From Cellulosilyticum sp. (lineage in GTDB: Bacteria; Bacillota; Clostridia; Lachnospirales; Cellulosilyticaceae), in assembly GCA_015058045.1 (NCBI GenBank), contig SVDC01000025.1:8227-60333 (forward strand): a DNA stretch of 52,107 bases, in the 5' to 3' direction. The notes under the pieces are model-generated. The model ran no database searches and was not told the DNA's origin. It saw only the letters and a list, made by a program, of their open reading frames with translations. Each line of letters opens with the position of its first letter. Within the stretch, counting starts at the first letter, position 1. The position numbers and the translations under genes are program-made. Positions 8,164 through 16,647 of the stretch are shown here, in pieces.

Positions 8164-8820
8164 TTATTTATGGTTCATTTTGTTTGCAAATTTCATTCCA
8201 ACGAACTGGAATATTTGAACTAAGACTACAAGAAGTATTACTGTTATCATCATGATGTCTTCTTCATATCTATAATATCCGTAACGGACTGCAATATCTC
8301 CCAGTCCTCCACCACCAACAGTACCAGCCATTGCTGAATAGCCTAAAATCGTTCCAATTGCAATTGTTACACCAACAGCAATAGAAGTTCTTGCTTCCAC
8401 CAAAAGCACTTTTGTAATGATCTTATAGGTACTGGCGCCCATGCTCTTAGCTGCTTCAATCACTCCGTAGTCAACCTCTTTAATGGAGCCTTCTATCATT
8501 CGAGCAATAAATGGAGTAGCTGCTACTACCAATGGAACCACTGTGGCAGATGAGCCATAGCTCTGTCCCACTAATAATCTTGTAAACGGTATGAGCAGAA
8601 TCAAAAGGATTAAAAATGGAATGCTTCTAAGTATGTTTGCTATAATGTCCAATACCCGATAAATGAACCGATTGGGACATATTCCGTTTTTATCTGTGAT
8701 TGCAAGAACAATACCTAACGGAAGCCCTAGTACGTAGCCAAATAATGTTGCAAGTCCCGTCATATATAAGGTTTCTAAAACACCTTGAAAAATCATATCA
8801 CTCACTTGTTTTGTCCACAT
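8164..8820 (-). CDS. metI: Methionine ABC transporter permease
   Basis: This 218-residue membrane permease has about five transmembrane helices. The EAA loop that docks on the ATPase reads EAAKSMGASTYKIITKVLLVEA. I take the ATG at 8820, which has GAGGTG seven bases upstream; a GTG at 8823 is the other option. The start lies 23 bases inside the metN stop region, so the two genes overlap and are probably translationally coupled. It works with MetN and MetQ for methionine uptake. Confidence 0.93.
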   Translation of the reverse strand: MWTKQVSDMIFQGVLETLYMTGLATLFGYVLGLPLGIVLAITDKNGICPNRFIYRVLDIIANILRSIPFLILLILLIPFTRLLVGQSYGSSATVVPLVVAATPFIARMIEGSIKEVDYGVIEAAKSMGASTYKIITKVLLVEARTSIAVGVTIAIGTILGYSAMAGTVGGGGLGDIAVRYGYYRYEEDIMMITVILLVVLVQIFQFVGMKFANKMNHK

Positions 8821-9811
8821 CACAACTCACCTCACTTACTGTTAAATTTCTTTCCTGCAGATACTGTTTAATGAGTTCCTTTTGTTTTTCGGACACACCC
8901 AGTATCATTTCTCCCTTAGCCGTTCCATTAACATCCCTTGTATTGGCATGAAGGATATTAACGGGTTCCCCTAAGTATAAAATCATATTTGCAATGACCG
9001 GCTCATAGGTAGAATTTGTTTCAAACACTACTCTTAGCCTACTTTCTTCCGGAAGTTCTTTTAGCTCTTTGGCTTCATTAAGCCCATCTCCAAGGATCAG
9101 TCTCTGACCAGCTGCAGATTTTGGTGCTTTAAATACATCAAGCACTGTTCCTTCCTCTGCAAGCTTACCTTTTTCAATGATTGCTACCTTGTCACAAATT
9201 TTTTGTATCACTTCCATCTGGTGGGTAATCATCACAATGGTAATTCCATACCTGGTATTGATGTCTTTTAACAGCTCCAAAATCGAAGCTGTTGTCTGTG
9301 GATCCAAAGCACTAGTTGCTTCATCACAAAGCAGAATATGTGGATTAGAAGCAAGTGCCCTGGCAATTGCCACTCGTTGTTTCTGGCCTCCCGATAATTT
9401 TGACGGATAAGATTTCTCCTTTTCAGAAAGACCTACCTCTTTCAAATACTCTCTTGCTTTCTTTCTGGCATCCCTTTTGGATACTCCTTGTATTAGAAGA
9501 GGAAACGCCACATTGTCCAGTACTGTCCTTTGCATCAGCAGATTAAAATGCTGGAAGATCATTGCAATATTTTTTCTTCTGTCTCTTAGTTCTCTTTCCG
9601 ATAGTAAGGAGAACTGCTCACCTTCAATCACTACTTCGCCACTGGTAGGCTTCTCCAAGTAATTTAAACATCGTACAAGAGTACTTTTCCCGGCACCACT
9701 CATGCCAATAATTCCAAATATCTCCCCTTGCTCTATTTTAAGACTAATATTATCAAGTGCAGTGATATCATCAAATCCCTTTGTCACATTCTTTAGTTCT
9801 ATTTGCGCCAT
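8798..9811 (-). CDS. metN: Methionine ABC transporter ATP-binding protein
   Basis: This is a 337-residue ATPase. Walker A GMSGAGKST (near 37-45), signature LSGGQKQRV, Walker B ILLCDEATS and the switch His in MITHQ are all intact. The C-terminal 80 residues form the NIL domain, which in E. coli MetN binds methionine and inhibits transport when the cell is replete. It is first in the operon, with GGGAG before the ATG. No S-box or other riboswitch is visible in the 267-bp leader. The inverted repeat ACCTA-N9-TAGGT at 9833-9851 may be an operator. Confidence 0.94.
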   Translation of the reverse strand: MAQIELKNVTKGFDDITALDNISLKIEQGEIFGIIGMSGAGKSTLVRCLNYLEKPTSGEVVIEGEQFSLLSERELRDRRKNIAMIFQHFNLLMQRTVLDNVAFPLLIQGVSKRDARKKAREYLKEVGLSEKEKSYPSKLSGGQKQRVAIARALASNPHILLCDEATSALDPQTTASILELLKDINTRYGITIVMITHQMEVIQKICDKVAIIEKGKLAEEGTVLDVFKAPKSAAGQRLILGDGLNEAKELKELPEESRLRVVFETNSTYEPVIANMILYLGEPVNILHANTRDVNGTAKGEMILGVSEKQKELIKQYLQERNLTVSEVSCDVDKTSE

Positions 9812-9832
9812 TTGGATTTCTCCCTTCTCATC

Positions 9833-9851
9833 ACCTACTTAGTTGATAGGT
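9833..9851. promoter_or_regulatory. Candidate operator upstream of metN
   Basis: ACCTACTTAGTTGATAGGT is an inverted repeat (ACCTA-N9-TAGGT) about 20 bp upstream of metN. Related strings with the core AAxTAGGT recur at 7250-7260 and 7282-7295, just upstream of the LysR-type gene. A LysR-type site is plausible; nothing more can be shown. Confidence 0.35.
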
Positions 9852-10012
9852 TGTGTTGATAGTGCTATTATAACCACTTCAAAGAGAAACCGCTAATACA
9901 CAAAAATTAGAGTTCGTCATAAGGTATGCCTATAACAAACTCTATTATAAATATCTTTGGTTGATTAATCATTTTCATCTAGTATTAACTTTTTCTATAA
10001 CTTCACAAAAAA

Positions 10013-10056
10013 CTCCCCTTTCATGCGTCAGGTGTGGCTGACACATGAAAGGGGAG
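10013..10056 (-). terminator. Terminator of the PTS operon
   Basis: CTCCCCTTTCATG pairs with CATGAAAGGGGAG, with a smaller nested GTCAG/CTGAC stem in the loop, followed on the minus strand by six T. It lies just after the ptsI stop and is the strongest hairpin in this part of the window. Confidence 0.9.
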
Positions 10057-10079
10057 AAAATCCTAGGCGAATTACTCTA

Positions 10080-11720
10080 TTATTTTTTCTTTCTTAAATC
10101 AAGTTTTCTCACAGCATGTCTTACTGTCAGGACAAATGCCGGCGAAACGGAAAGCTCATCTATTCCCATTCTTAAGAATGTTTCTGTAAGACTTGTATCT
10201 GCTGCAAGTTCACCACAAATACCAATCCATGCACCATGTTGATGTGCATTTTTAGCACTCATTTCAATAAGTCTTAGAATTGCTTCATGGTGAGGATCAC
10301 AAAAGCTCTCAATATCAGGATTTTGTCTATCACATGCTAAAGTATACTGGGTAAGGTCATTAGTCCCTACACTAAAGAAGTCTACCATTGGTGCAAGCCT
10401 ATCACTAATGATGGCTGCTGCTGGTGTTTCAATCATAATCCCAATCTCGATATTTTTAGCATAAGAAATGCCTTCACTCTCTAATTCTACCTTTACTTGG
10501 TTGCAGATTTCAAGAATCCTTTCAAGTTCTACGACACTTGTAATCATCGGAAACATAATGCCAAGATTGCCATAGACAGATGCTCTATATAAGGCTCTTA
10601 GTTGTGTTTTGAAAATCTCAGGTCGAGTAAGGCATATTCTAATGGCTCTATAGCCTAATGCAGGATTTTCTTCCTTTTTTAATTCGAAATAATCAACCTG
10701 TTTATCAGCCCCAATATCTAGTGTTCTAATAATCACTTTTTTGCCTGCCATACCTTCAATCACACGTTTGTAAGCCTCAAACTGCTGTGCTTCTGTAGGA
10801 TAGTCTTCATTTTCAAGATATAAAAATTCACTTCTAAATAAGCCGATGCCACCTGCATCATTTAAAAGTACCGACTCAACATCTTCAACGCTTCCTATGT
10901 TGGCATAAATATTAATCTTTGTGCCATCTAAAGTTGTATTTTCCTTACCTTTAAGCTCTTGAAGCAATTGTTTTTTCTGTTCATCTTCCTGTTGCTTTTT
11001 GATAAAAGTAGTACGTGTTGGTTCATCAGGATTTACAATAATTTCTCCAGTAAAACCATCTACGATAACTTCCTGCTGCTCCTGAATTTCATTTAAAAAA
11101 GCTTCACCTACTCCAATGATTGCAGGAATATTCATATTTCTAGCTAAAATAGCGGTATGTGAATTCGATGATCCATGTGCTGTAATAAATGCAAGTACCT
11201 TATCTTTATCAAGAGAAACGGTTTCACTTGGTGCTAAGTCGTCTGCACAAATAATCATTTTTTCATCCGAACAGTGCACCTGTACATTTTCCCCTTGAAG
11301 ATTCCTAATGATTCGACTAGAAATATCCTTTATATCCGCTGCTCTCGCTTGCATATAGGCATCATCCATTGCCGCAAACATTTGTGCAAAGTTGCTTTCT
11401 GTAAGTGAAACCGCATATTCAGCATTGACTTTTTGTTCTTCAATAATTGTTGTAATGGATTCATTATAATCCTCATCCTCCAACAGCATTGTATGAATTT
11501 CAAAAATCTGAGCCTCAGCTTCACCCACTTCTTTCAGTGCTTTTTCATAAATTTCCTGAAGTTGTGAGATAGAAGCTGCCTTTGCAGCTTCTATTCTCGC
11601 TTTTTCTTTTTCGATATCTTCAATATGAATACACTTAACACCTACATCATTTCTTTTAAAAATGTAAACTTTTCCAATTGCAATAGCACCATATACACCT
11701 TTGCCTATGTATCTTTTCAT
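10080..11720 (-). CDS. ptsI: PTS enzyme I (phosphoenolpyruvate-protein phosphotransferase)
   Basis: This is a 546-residue cytoplasmic enzyme I that moves phosphate from PEP to HPr. The phosphohistidine loop reads GSSNSHTAILARNMNIPAI. The C-terminal PEP-binding barrel has GLFRSEFLY, RTLDIGADK, IMIETPAAA, SVGTNDLTQY and the catalytic Cys in WIGICGELA. I chose the ATG at 11720 with AGGTG upstream; the GTG three codons earlier overlaps that ribosome site. It follows ptsH by 23 bp, last in the licT-ptsG-ptsH-ptsI operon. It is slightly shorter than typical (about 570 aa), but no motif is missing. Confidence 0.96.
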   Translation of the reverse strand: MKRYIGKGVYGAIAIGKVYIFKRNDVGVKCIHIEDIEKEKARIEAAKAASISQLQEIYEKALKEVGEAEAQIFEIHTMLLEDEDYNESITTIIEEQKVNAEYAVSLTESNFAQMFAAMDDAYMQARAADIKDISSRIIRNLQGENVQVHCSDEKMIICADDLAPSETVSLDKDKVLAFITAHGSSNSHTAILARNMNIPAIIGVGEAFLNEIQEQQEVIVDGFTGEIIVNPDEPTRTTFIKKQQEDEQKKQLLQELKGKENTTLDGTKINIYANIGSVEDVESVLLNDAGGIGLFRSEFLYLENEDYPTEAQQFEAYKRVIEGMAGKKVIIRTLDIGADKQVDYFELKKEENPALGYRAIRICLTRPEIFKTQLRALYRASVYGNLGIMFPMITSVVELERILEICNQVKVELESEGISYAKNIEIGIMIETPAAAIISDRLAPMVDFFSVGTNDLTQYTLACDRQNPDIESFCDPHHEAILRLIEMSAKNAHQHGAWIGICGELAADTSLTETFLRMGIDELSVSPAFVLTVRHAVRKLDLRKKK

Positions 11721-11743
11721 GTATGTCACCTCATCTTCTAGAA

Positions 11744-12001
11744 TTACAGATTAGCTTTAAAAAACTCCTCGATCGTAGCAGCTGCCACTTCTTCGTCTGC
11801 ACCTTCAACTGTAATCGTCACCGTATCACCACATTTTATGCCCATTCCCATAACTGCCATAATCTTTGTGACATTCACTGATTTCCCTGCTTTTTCAAGA
11901 GTAATGGTACTTTCAAATTCTTTAGCTTTCTTAGCCAGTGTACCTGCTGGTCTTGCATGAATTCCTACTTGGTCTGTAATCGTATAATTAAATGTCTTCA
12001 T
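11744..12001 (-). CDS. ptsH: HPr phosphocarrier protein
   Basis: This is an 85-residue HPr. The catalytic His15 lies in QVGIHARPAG, so it can accept phosphate from enzyme I and pass it to EIIA. The second phosphorylation site of Gram-positive HPr (Ser46 in NLKSIMGVMSLG) is replaced: here the segment is NVTKIMAVMGMG, with Thr45 and Lys46. Ser46 is the target of HPr kinase/phosphorylase and the signal for CcpA-mediated catabolite repression, so this HPr may not signal that way. AAGGAAA precedes the ATG. It lies between the EIICBA and EI genes. Confidence 0.96.
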   Translation of the reverse strand: MKTFNYTITDQVGIHARPAGTLAKKAKEFESTITLEKAGKSVNVTKIMAVMGMGIKCGDTVTITVEGADEEVAAATIEEFFKANL

Positions 12002-12073
12002 AATCTATATTTCCTTTCTAATCCTTCATTTTCTATGTACTTATTTATTGATCTTTAGTCATTTATGATTGTA

Positions 12074-14191
12074 TTACTCAATATACATTAATGTTTCACC
12101 CGGACAGATATTCCCCTTTGCAGTTTCAGTAACTTCACCAATTTCATCTATATTACAAATGATCAGTGGGGTTGTCAACTTATAGCCCGCTTCCTTGATT
12201 CCTTCCATATCAAAAGAAACAAGTAAGTCTCCTTTATGTACTTCTTGTCCAGTTGAAACATGGGTTTCAAAATATTTTCCTGCAAGTTTCACTGTATCAA
12301 TCCCAATGTGCATTAGGATTTCTGCTCCCTCTTTTGAAACCATATTCACAGCATGTTTGGTTTCAAAAATACTATCAATCTTACCATCACATGGTGCATA
12401 AAGTTTACCTTCACTAGGTTCAATGGCTACACCATCCCCTAGAATTTTTTGTGAAAACACATCATCTTCAACATTTTCTAATGGGACAACCTGTCCACTC
12501 ATATGTGCAAACAACTGAATGCTGTTAGCTAAAACTTCTTTTTTCTCAGGTGCTTTTTCAGCCGCTTCTGATACCCCAAGTTCCAAGGTATCTGTGTCAG
12601 CTGACTCCATAAAGTCTTCTAAATTAGATTTAATTACAGAAACATGAGGTCCATATATCACCTGGATACCATTACCTTTATGAATCACTCCTGATGCGCC
12701 ACTCTCTTTAAGTAAAGCATCTATTACCTTTTCTGGCTGATAAACTGTAATACGAAGTCTTGTAGCACAACAATCTATATCAGATATATTTTTCTTACCA
12801 CCAAGCCCTCTTACAATCAGCGCACTGATGTGATCATTGCTTTTTCCATTAGATGTCTTAGTTGCTTTTGCTTCATTCATATCTTGACGAGTATAAAGTT
12901 TTGTTTCTTCATCATCTGCTTCTCTACCTGGTGTTTTTAAATCTCCTTTGGTAATCATTAAGTAGAATACCATATAATAAATGACAGCATAAACTAAACC
13001 AACGATGACAATCCATATCCAATGAGTTTTTGCATTACCTTGAAGCACACCAAATAAAACTAAATCAATGACACCACCTGAGAAAGTCATCCCTACACCT
13101 ACACCACAAATGTGCATGAGCATATAAGAAAGTCCAGCTAACACGCAGTGTACGGCATACATGGCTGGTGCCACAAATAAAAATGTAAATTCAAGTGGCT
13201 CTGTAATCCCTGTAAGCATTGAAGTTAATGCTGCTGAAAGTAATAATCCACCCACTACTTTTTTCTTTTCAGGTCTAGCTGCTTTATACATTGCATAAGC
13301 TGCTGCTGGTAAACCAAAAATCATAAATGGGAATTTCCCTGACATAAATCTTGTAGCTGAAACTGAAAAAACTTCTGTTGATTTTGAAGCAAGTTCTGCA
13401 AAGAAAATATTTTGTGCACCTTGAACTATGGTACCATCAATGAGCATTGCACCACCCAGTTCTGTTTGCCAAAATGGCATATAGAACACATGATGAAGGC
13501 CAAAAGGAATAAGGGCACGTTCAATAATACCGTAAATCCATGTACCTGCATAACCTGAGTTAAGCACTAAGATACCTAGCTTTGAAATACCTAGTTGAAC
13601 AATAGGCCATAAGTAGAACATTAAAACACCAACACCAAGATAAACCACACTACATACAATCGGTACAAATCTTGTCCCACCAAAGAATGATAGTACTTGA
13701 GGCAGCTGAATTTTATAAAATCTATTATGTAACGCAGCCACTCCTAATCCAACAATAATACCACCAAATACACCCATTTGCAGTGTCGTAATACCCAGTA
13801 CTGAAGTGGTTGAGTTAGCTGCCATAGCTTCTACGCCACCTTTTGCTGTAATTAATGCACTAATAGCTGTATTCATAATTAAATAAGCGATTGCCCCTGA
13901 TAATGCTGCAACCTCTTTCTCTTTTTTAGCCATACCAATGGCAACACCCATTGCAAATAACAGTGCAAGATTATTAAAAACTGCACTTCCTGTTTGGCTC
14001 ATAACATCAAGAATAGTATAAAGTAAACCACCCTCTCTAATAATATGCGTTAAATGATAGGTTTCTAATGTCGTTGCATTTGTAAAAGAACTTCCTATTC
14101 CAAGTAGTAATCCTGCTACTGGAAGAAGTGCTATGGGAAGCATAAATGATCTACCCACTCGTTGTAAAACCCCAAAAATTTTATCTTTCAT
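12074..14191 (-). CDS. ptsG: PTS sugar transporter EIICBA, glucose family
   Basis: This 705-residue three-domain permease has an EIIC membrane domain (about 1-400, roughly ten helices), an EIIB domain with phosphorylated Cys in DIDCCATRLRITV, and an EIIA domain with His in ILMHIGIDTVKL. The EIIC signature IPFGLHHVFYMPFWQTELGG and the SGKFPFMIFGLPAAA loop place it in the glucose / N-acetylglucosamine superfamily; glucose seems likeliest but is not proven. The ATG at 14191 has AAGGAGG just upstream, unlike the longer GTG/ATG options. It follows the antiterminator gene by about 100 bp, across a small hairpin that may attenuate. Confidence 0.93.
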   Translation of the reverse strand: MKDKIFGVLQRVGRSFMLPIALLPVAGLLLGIGSSFTNATTLETYHLTHIIREGGLLYTILDVMSQTGSAVFNNLALLFAMGVAIGMAKKEKEVAALSGAIAYLIMNTAISALITAKGGVEAMAANSTTSVLGITTLQMGVFGGIIVGLGVAALHNRFYKIQLPQVLSFFGGTRFVPIVCSVVYLGVGVLMFYLWPIVQLGISKLGILVLNSGYAGTWIYGIIERALIPFGLHHVFYMPFWQTELGGAMLIDGTIVQGAQNIFFAELASKSTEVFSVSATRFMSGKFPFMIFGLPAAAYAMYKAARPEKKKVVGGLLLSAALTSMLTGITEPLEFTFLFVAPAMYAVHCVLAGLSYMLMHICGVGVGMTFSGGVIDLVLFGVLQGNAKTHWIWIVIVGLVYAVIYYMVFYLMITKGDLKTPGREADDEETKLYTRQDMNEAKATKTSNGKSNDHISALIVRGLGGKKNISDIDCCATRLRITVYQPEKVIDALLKESGASGVIHKGNGIQVIYGPHVSVIKSNLEDFMESADTDTLELGVSEAAEKAPEKKEVLANSIQLFAHMSGQVVPLENVEDDVFSQKILGDGVAIEPSEGKLYAPCDGKIDSIFETKHAVNMVSKEGAEILMHIGIDTVKLAGKYFETHVSTGQEVHKGDLLVSFDMEGIKEAGYKLTTPLIICNIDEIGEVTETAKGNICPGETLMYIE

Positions 14192-14291
14192 AGTCTCCTC
14201 CTTATGGTATGATGACCTATTGTAACCATACTCTTTACAAATAGCCTCAATCATTTTTTATTCATTATTTTTAAAATAATATAATATAAAA

Positions 14292-14312
14292 AATCAGTGT
14301 ATTGTACTGATT
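14292..14312 (-). terminator. Hairpin between the antiterminator gene and ptsG
   Basis: AATCAGT pairs with ACTGATT across the licT stop codon, followed on the minus strand by TTTTTAT. It is a short stem and could be a partial terminator that lowers ptsG transcription relative to licT. Confidence 0.45.
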
Positions 14313-15136
14313 CTTTTCAAATGTAGCGTGAGCGTTAGAAGCTCATCATCACTAATACTCTTAGCATAAGTCTTAAGAATATATTCCTGTATACATTTCG
14401 CACATTTATAGTGCTTTTTAAAGCTTCTTTTTATAGATTCTGCAAACTCCTCATCCTTACTTAAAACATCAGGTAACACTTCATCTTTATGAATCCTTTG
14501 AACCAGTTCCTTTAAATGACGCATAAAGTTTTCATAAGCACGAGATGTATGATTAATCCTACCACTATAGTAATGCTCCACAATTTCAGAGCAGCCATTA
14601 ATCATTTTAGCAATACCATAAACCTGACTCATATGGGTATCAAGTCTGGCATTAATAATATGCATTGCAATAAAGCCTGCCTCATCAGGATGAAGCACCG
14701 TATCCAAACGTTGAGCAATTTGCTCCACACAATATTTACCCAGTTCAAGTTCCTGAGGATAGCACATCTCAATAGACTGTATGAGTGGATTAGTTAATTC
14801 AATCCCCTGCTTCTTCCTTTCAATTGCAAAATAAATATGATCTGAAAGGGTGACTAATAATGCTTCATTTAATGTACACTTTAAACTTTCTTTTATGTAA
14901 GAAACCATATCATTTGTTACCATAATATATTCATCAGGAATATTAGAAAGTAAATCGATCATCTTTTTCTGAAGATGACTGTCTGCGATTAAGTAGGTTT
15001 TCTGAATCTGTGAAGGCTCTACCTCATCACCATACTTTTTGGCATACCCTATTCCTTTTCCTGCTACAATCAGTTCTTTACCTCTATCATCTTTTACACA
15101 AACCGTATTATTGTTAATGACCTTAATAATTTTCAT
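14294..15136 (-). CDS. licT: BglG/LicT-family transcriptional antiterminator
   Basis: This is a 280-residue RNA-binding antiterminator. The first 55 residues (MKIIKVINNNTVCVKDDRG, then GKGIGYAKKYGDEV) are the CAT domain that binds the RAT hairpin. Two PRD domains follow, with conserved His in the HPDEAGFIAMHI and LTLTLHLKRI segments; these are phosphorylated by HPr or EII to set activity. A matching RAT and terminator lie directly upstream (15163-15260), so the protein should control its own operon. GAGGGGG precedes the ATG. The symbol is by family; glcT is an equally fair name given the linked EIICBA. Confidence 0.9.
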   Translation of the reverse strand: MKIIKVINNNTVCVKDDRGKELIVAGKGIGYAKKYGDEVEPSQIQKTYLIADSHLQKKMIDLLSNIPDEYIMVTNDMVSYIKESLKCTLNEALLVTLSDHIYFAIERKKQGIELTNPLIQSIEMCYPQELELGKYCVEQIAQRLDTVLHPDEAGFIAMHIINARLDTHMSQVYGIAKMINGCSEIVEHYYSGRINHTSRAYENFMRHLKELVQRIHKDEVLPDVLSKDEEFAESIKRSFKKHYKCAKCIQEYILKTYAKSISDDELLTLTLHLKRISTIH

Positions 15137-15162
15137 ATGATTCCCCCTCTGAAAATAAGAAC

Positions 15163-15229
15163 AAAAAAACCAACCTCATGAGAAGAAACAGTGCTCATAA
15201 AAAAGCACATTCTTCGCATAAAGTTGGTT
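15163..15229 (-). terminator. Leader terminator controlled by the antiterminator
   Basis: On the minus strand AACCAAC pairs with GTTGGTT, with inner pairings (GAAGAA/TTCTTC and GTGCT/AGCAC), followed by seven T. It overlaps the end of the RAT, as expected for a protein-controlled attenuator. Confidence 0.9.
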
Positions 15230-15260
15230 ATGCCCATTCAGTATAAAAACGGTAACATCC
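15226..15260 (-). promoter_or_regulatory. Ribonucleic antiterminator (RAT)
   Basis: The 5' half GGATGTTACCG and 3' half GGGCATAACC match the BglG/LicT RAT consensus (GGATTGTTACTG...GGCA-AAACC). The half-sites are separated by a somewhat long, AT-rich loop. The 3' end shares bases with the terminator stem, so binding of the antiterminator would prevent the terminator from forming. Confidence 0.8.
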
Positions 15261-15302
15261 CAATTAATATCAGAAATATTATGTTATTTAATCTATGACA
15301 TT

Positions 15303-15331
15303 ATCTTATCATATATTATCTATTTTGTAAA
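15303..15331 (-). promoter_or_regulatory. Promoter of the PTS operon
   Basis: On the minus strand TTTACA, 17 bp, then TAAGAT, an acceptable sigma-A promoter. Transcription would start near 15295, about 35 bases before the RAT. Confidence 0.55.
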
Positions 15332-15706
15332 TATACACCCATTTTTTTAAAATTATTTTCCCTTTTTCATAAAGTTTGTATAGCATTTTTTGGCACTTTC
15401 TACAATATTCATAAACATTCAACTATCATTTCAAGAAATAGTGAACTTAATCTCTATACTATTTATAACGCAGTGCTAGACTCTCTTCTTTTTGACCTAT
15501 CTCCTTGGTTTCAGCTCTCTACATACCCAAAAATAGCTAAAATCTATTTCTTCATCCCCCATCTTTATCAATCTTATTTCCTTGGCATCTCCATGCCATT
15601 TACATTCATATTGATAGATGTTTCTTTAGCAAAACAAATGCTCTCTATTAATCATACCATTGATTTATTTTTTATGTCCTTTTTTTACATTCTCCCTAAA
15701 TGCACG
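15332..15706. other. Gene-poor AT-rich stretch
   Basis: I see no convincing gene here. An 86-codon plus-strand frame exists (15473-15733) but has no ribosome site, no family resemblance and a composition like random AT-rich DNA. Confidence 0.5.
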
Positions 15707-15749
15707 AAAATCCTCGAAACACTCATTCATTGAGTATTTCGAGGATTTT
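15707..15749 (-). terminator. Hairpin next to the tmRNA-end copy
   Basis: AAAATCCTCGAAA pairs with TTTCGAGGATTTT, with a nested ACTCA/TGAGT stem. In position and partly in sequence it mirrors the hairpin that follows ssrA at 21881-21918, so it may be the original ssrA terminator left on the far side of an insertion. Confidence 0.6.
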
Positions 15750-15764
15750 ATTCATGGAGGTGAG
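15737..15764 (-). repeat. Copy of the tmRNA 3' end (candidate att site)
   Basis: TTCATGGAGGTGAG at 15751-15764 is identical to the ssrA 3' end and flank at 21921-21934. Including the preceding 13 bases, 24 of 27 positions agree. On the minus strand it reads CTCACCTCCATGAA, the tmRNA acceptor end. The rest of the tRNA-like domain is not present here. Confidence 0.6.
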
Positions 15765-15793
15765 CCTTTGTGATTCTATCCACCATTATCAGA

Positions 15794-16543
15794 TTACTCT
15801 TTTCTAAGTGCTTTTACTTCTTCTAAGGCAAGCCCTATCCTTGAAGCTATCGTTTCATCATCTAATAGGTCAATCAATGCCCTTGCAGCCTCTTTTTTGG
15901 CTTCTTCTCTACCTTCTTCCTTTGCTTGATTAAGTGCACTATTTTTATCTTTTAAAATTTTAGCACGCATCTCATACAGTGCACGTTGCTTCGCATCATT
16001 ACTCATTCGAATAAGTTCATCTTTTGCTTCTCTAAGTTCTTTTACTGTTAGTTCAAGACTTCTTACTTTTTCACTTTCTGGATCACGTAAAAATTCTGTC
16101 CATGCCACCAGCATATCCTTTTCATCACTCTCTTTAGGCAACTTAGGAATCTCAATAAAATGTAGCTCCATAACATTTGTGAGTTCTTCATGAGTATACA
16201 TTTCCTTAAATCTATAACCCGTATGAAAAACCTCTGTGCTTAAATACTTAAAATTAAGGATATTGATGCAGATTGTTCTTTCAAGCTTTGCATAATCATC
16301 ACCTTCTCCAAGCTGCTCTTCATACATCTTGCTTAGGTAATATAAGCTTCTCTTTATCATATTATTCTCGTTCTTCAGTTGAATCTCTATATTAATCGTT
16401 TCTTTGCTACTTGTAACTGCTTTAATATCCAATCTTGAATACCTATCATCTACAAAATGCTTACTCAGCTCCGTCCCTTTGAGCTCTACACCTACAATAG
16501 GAACTACTGGTTTTAATATGGCATTTAAAAAATTAAAATAATG
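15794..16543 (-). pseudogene. Rpn-family PD-(D/E)XK nuclease, N-terminally truncated
   Basis: This is the Rpn/transposase-like nuclease family (PDDEXK). The core RLDIKAVTSSKETINIEIQ retains the catalytic Asp and the E-x-Q pair, followed by RSLYYLSKMYEEQL and a charged coiled C-terminus. From the TTG at 16432 the product would be 212 aa. The reading frame extends upstream without a start through NAILKPVVPIVGVELKG to a TGA at 16544. The usual first 35 or so residues (DFAFK..FG region) are missing, so the gene was cut at its 5' end. These nucleases are typical of mobile or variable regions. Expression from an internal start cannot be excluded. Confidence 0.78.
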
Positions 16544-16640
16544 TCATCTGATCCATTACTTCTATTTGAATTTGTACGCCCACTTCATCCCATGAAATTT
16601 GATAAACATTTTCTTCACTTCTTCTTGCTACTTCAGAAAA
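16533..16640 (-). pseudogene. C-terminal fragment of an unknown protein
   Basis: After a TGA at 16641, a 35-codon frame includes SEVARRSEENVYQISWDEVG and QIQIEVMDQMTLF and ends at 16533. The residue mix looks like real protein, in contrast to the other frames, and has no start. I do not recognise it. It overlaps the 5' end of the Rpn remnant by a few bases, which fits a deletion junction. Confidence 0.4.
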
Positions 16641-16647
16641 TCATCAA

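Noticed and set aside
9812-10012. S-box or other methionine riboswitch before metN
   Set aside because: No S-box core or matching terminator/antiterminator pair is visible in the leader.
15473-15733. Plus-strand 86-codon frame
   Set aside because: It has no ribosome site and no family resemblance, and its end runs through a hairpin; it looks like chance in AT-rich DNA.
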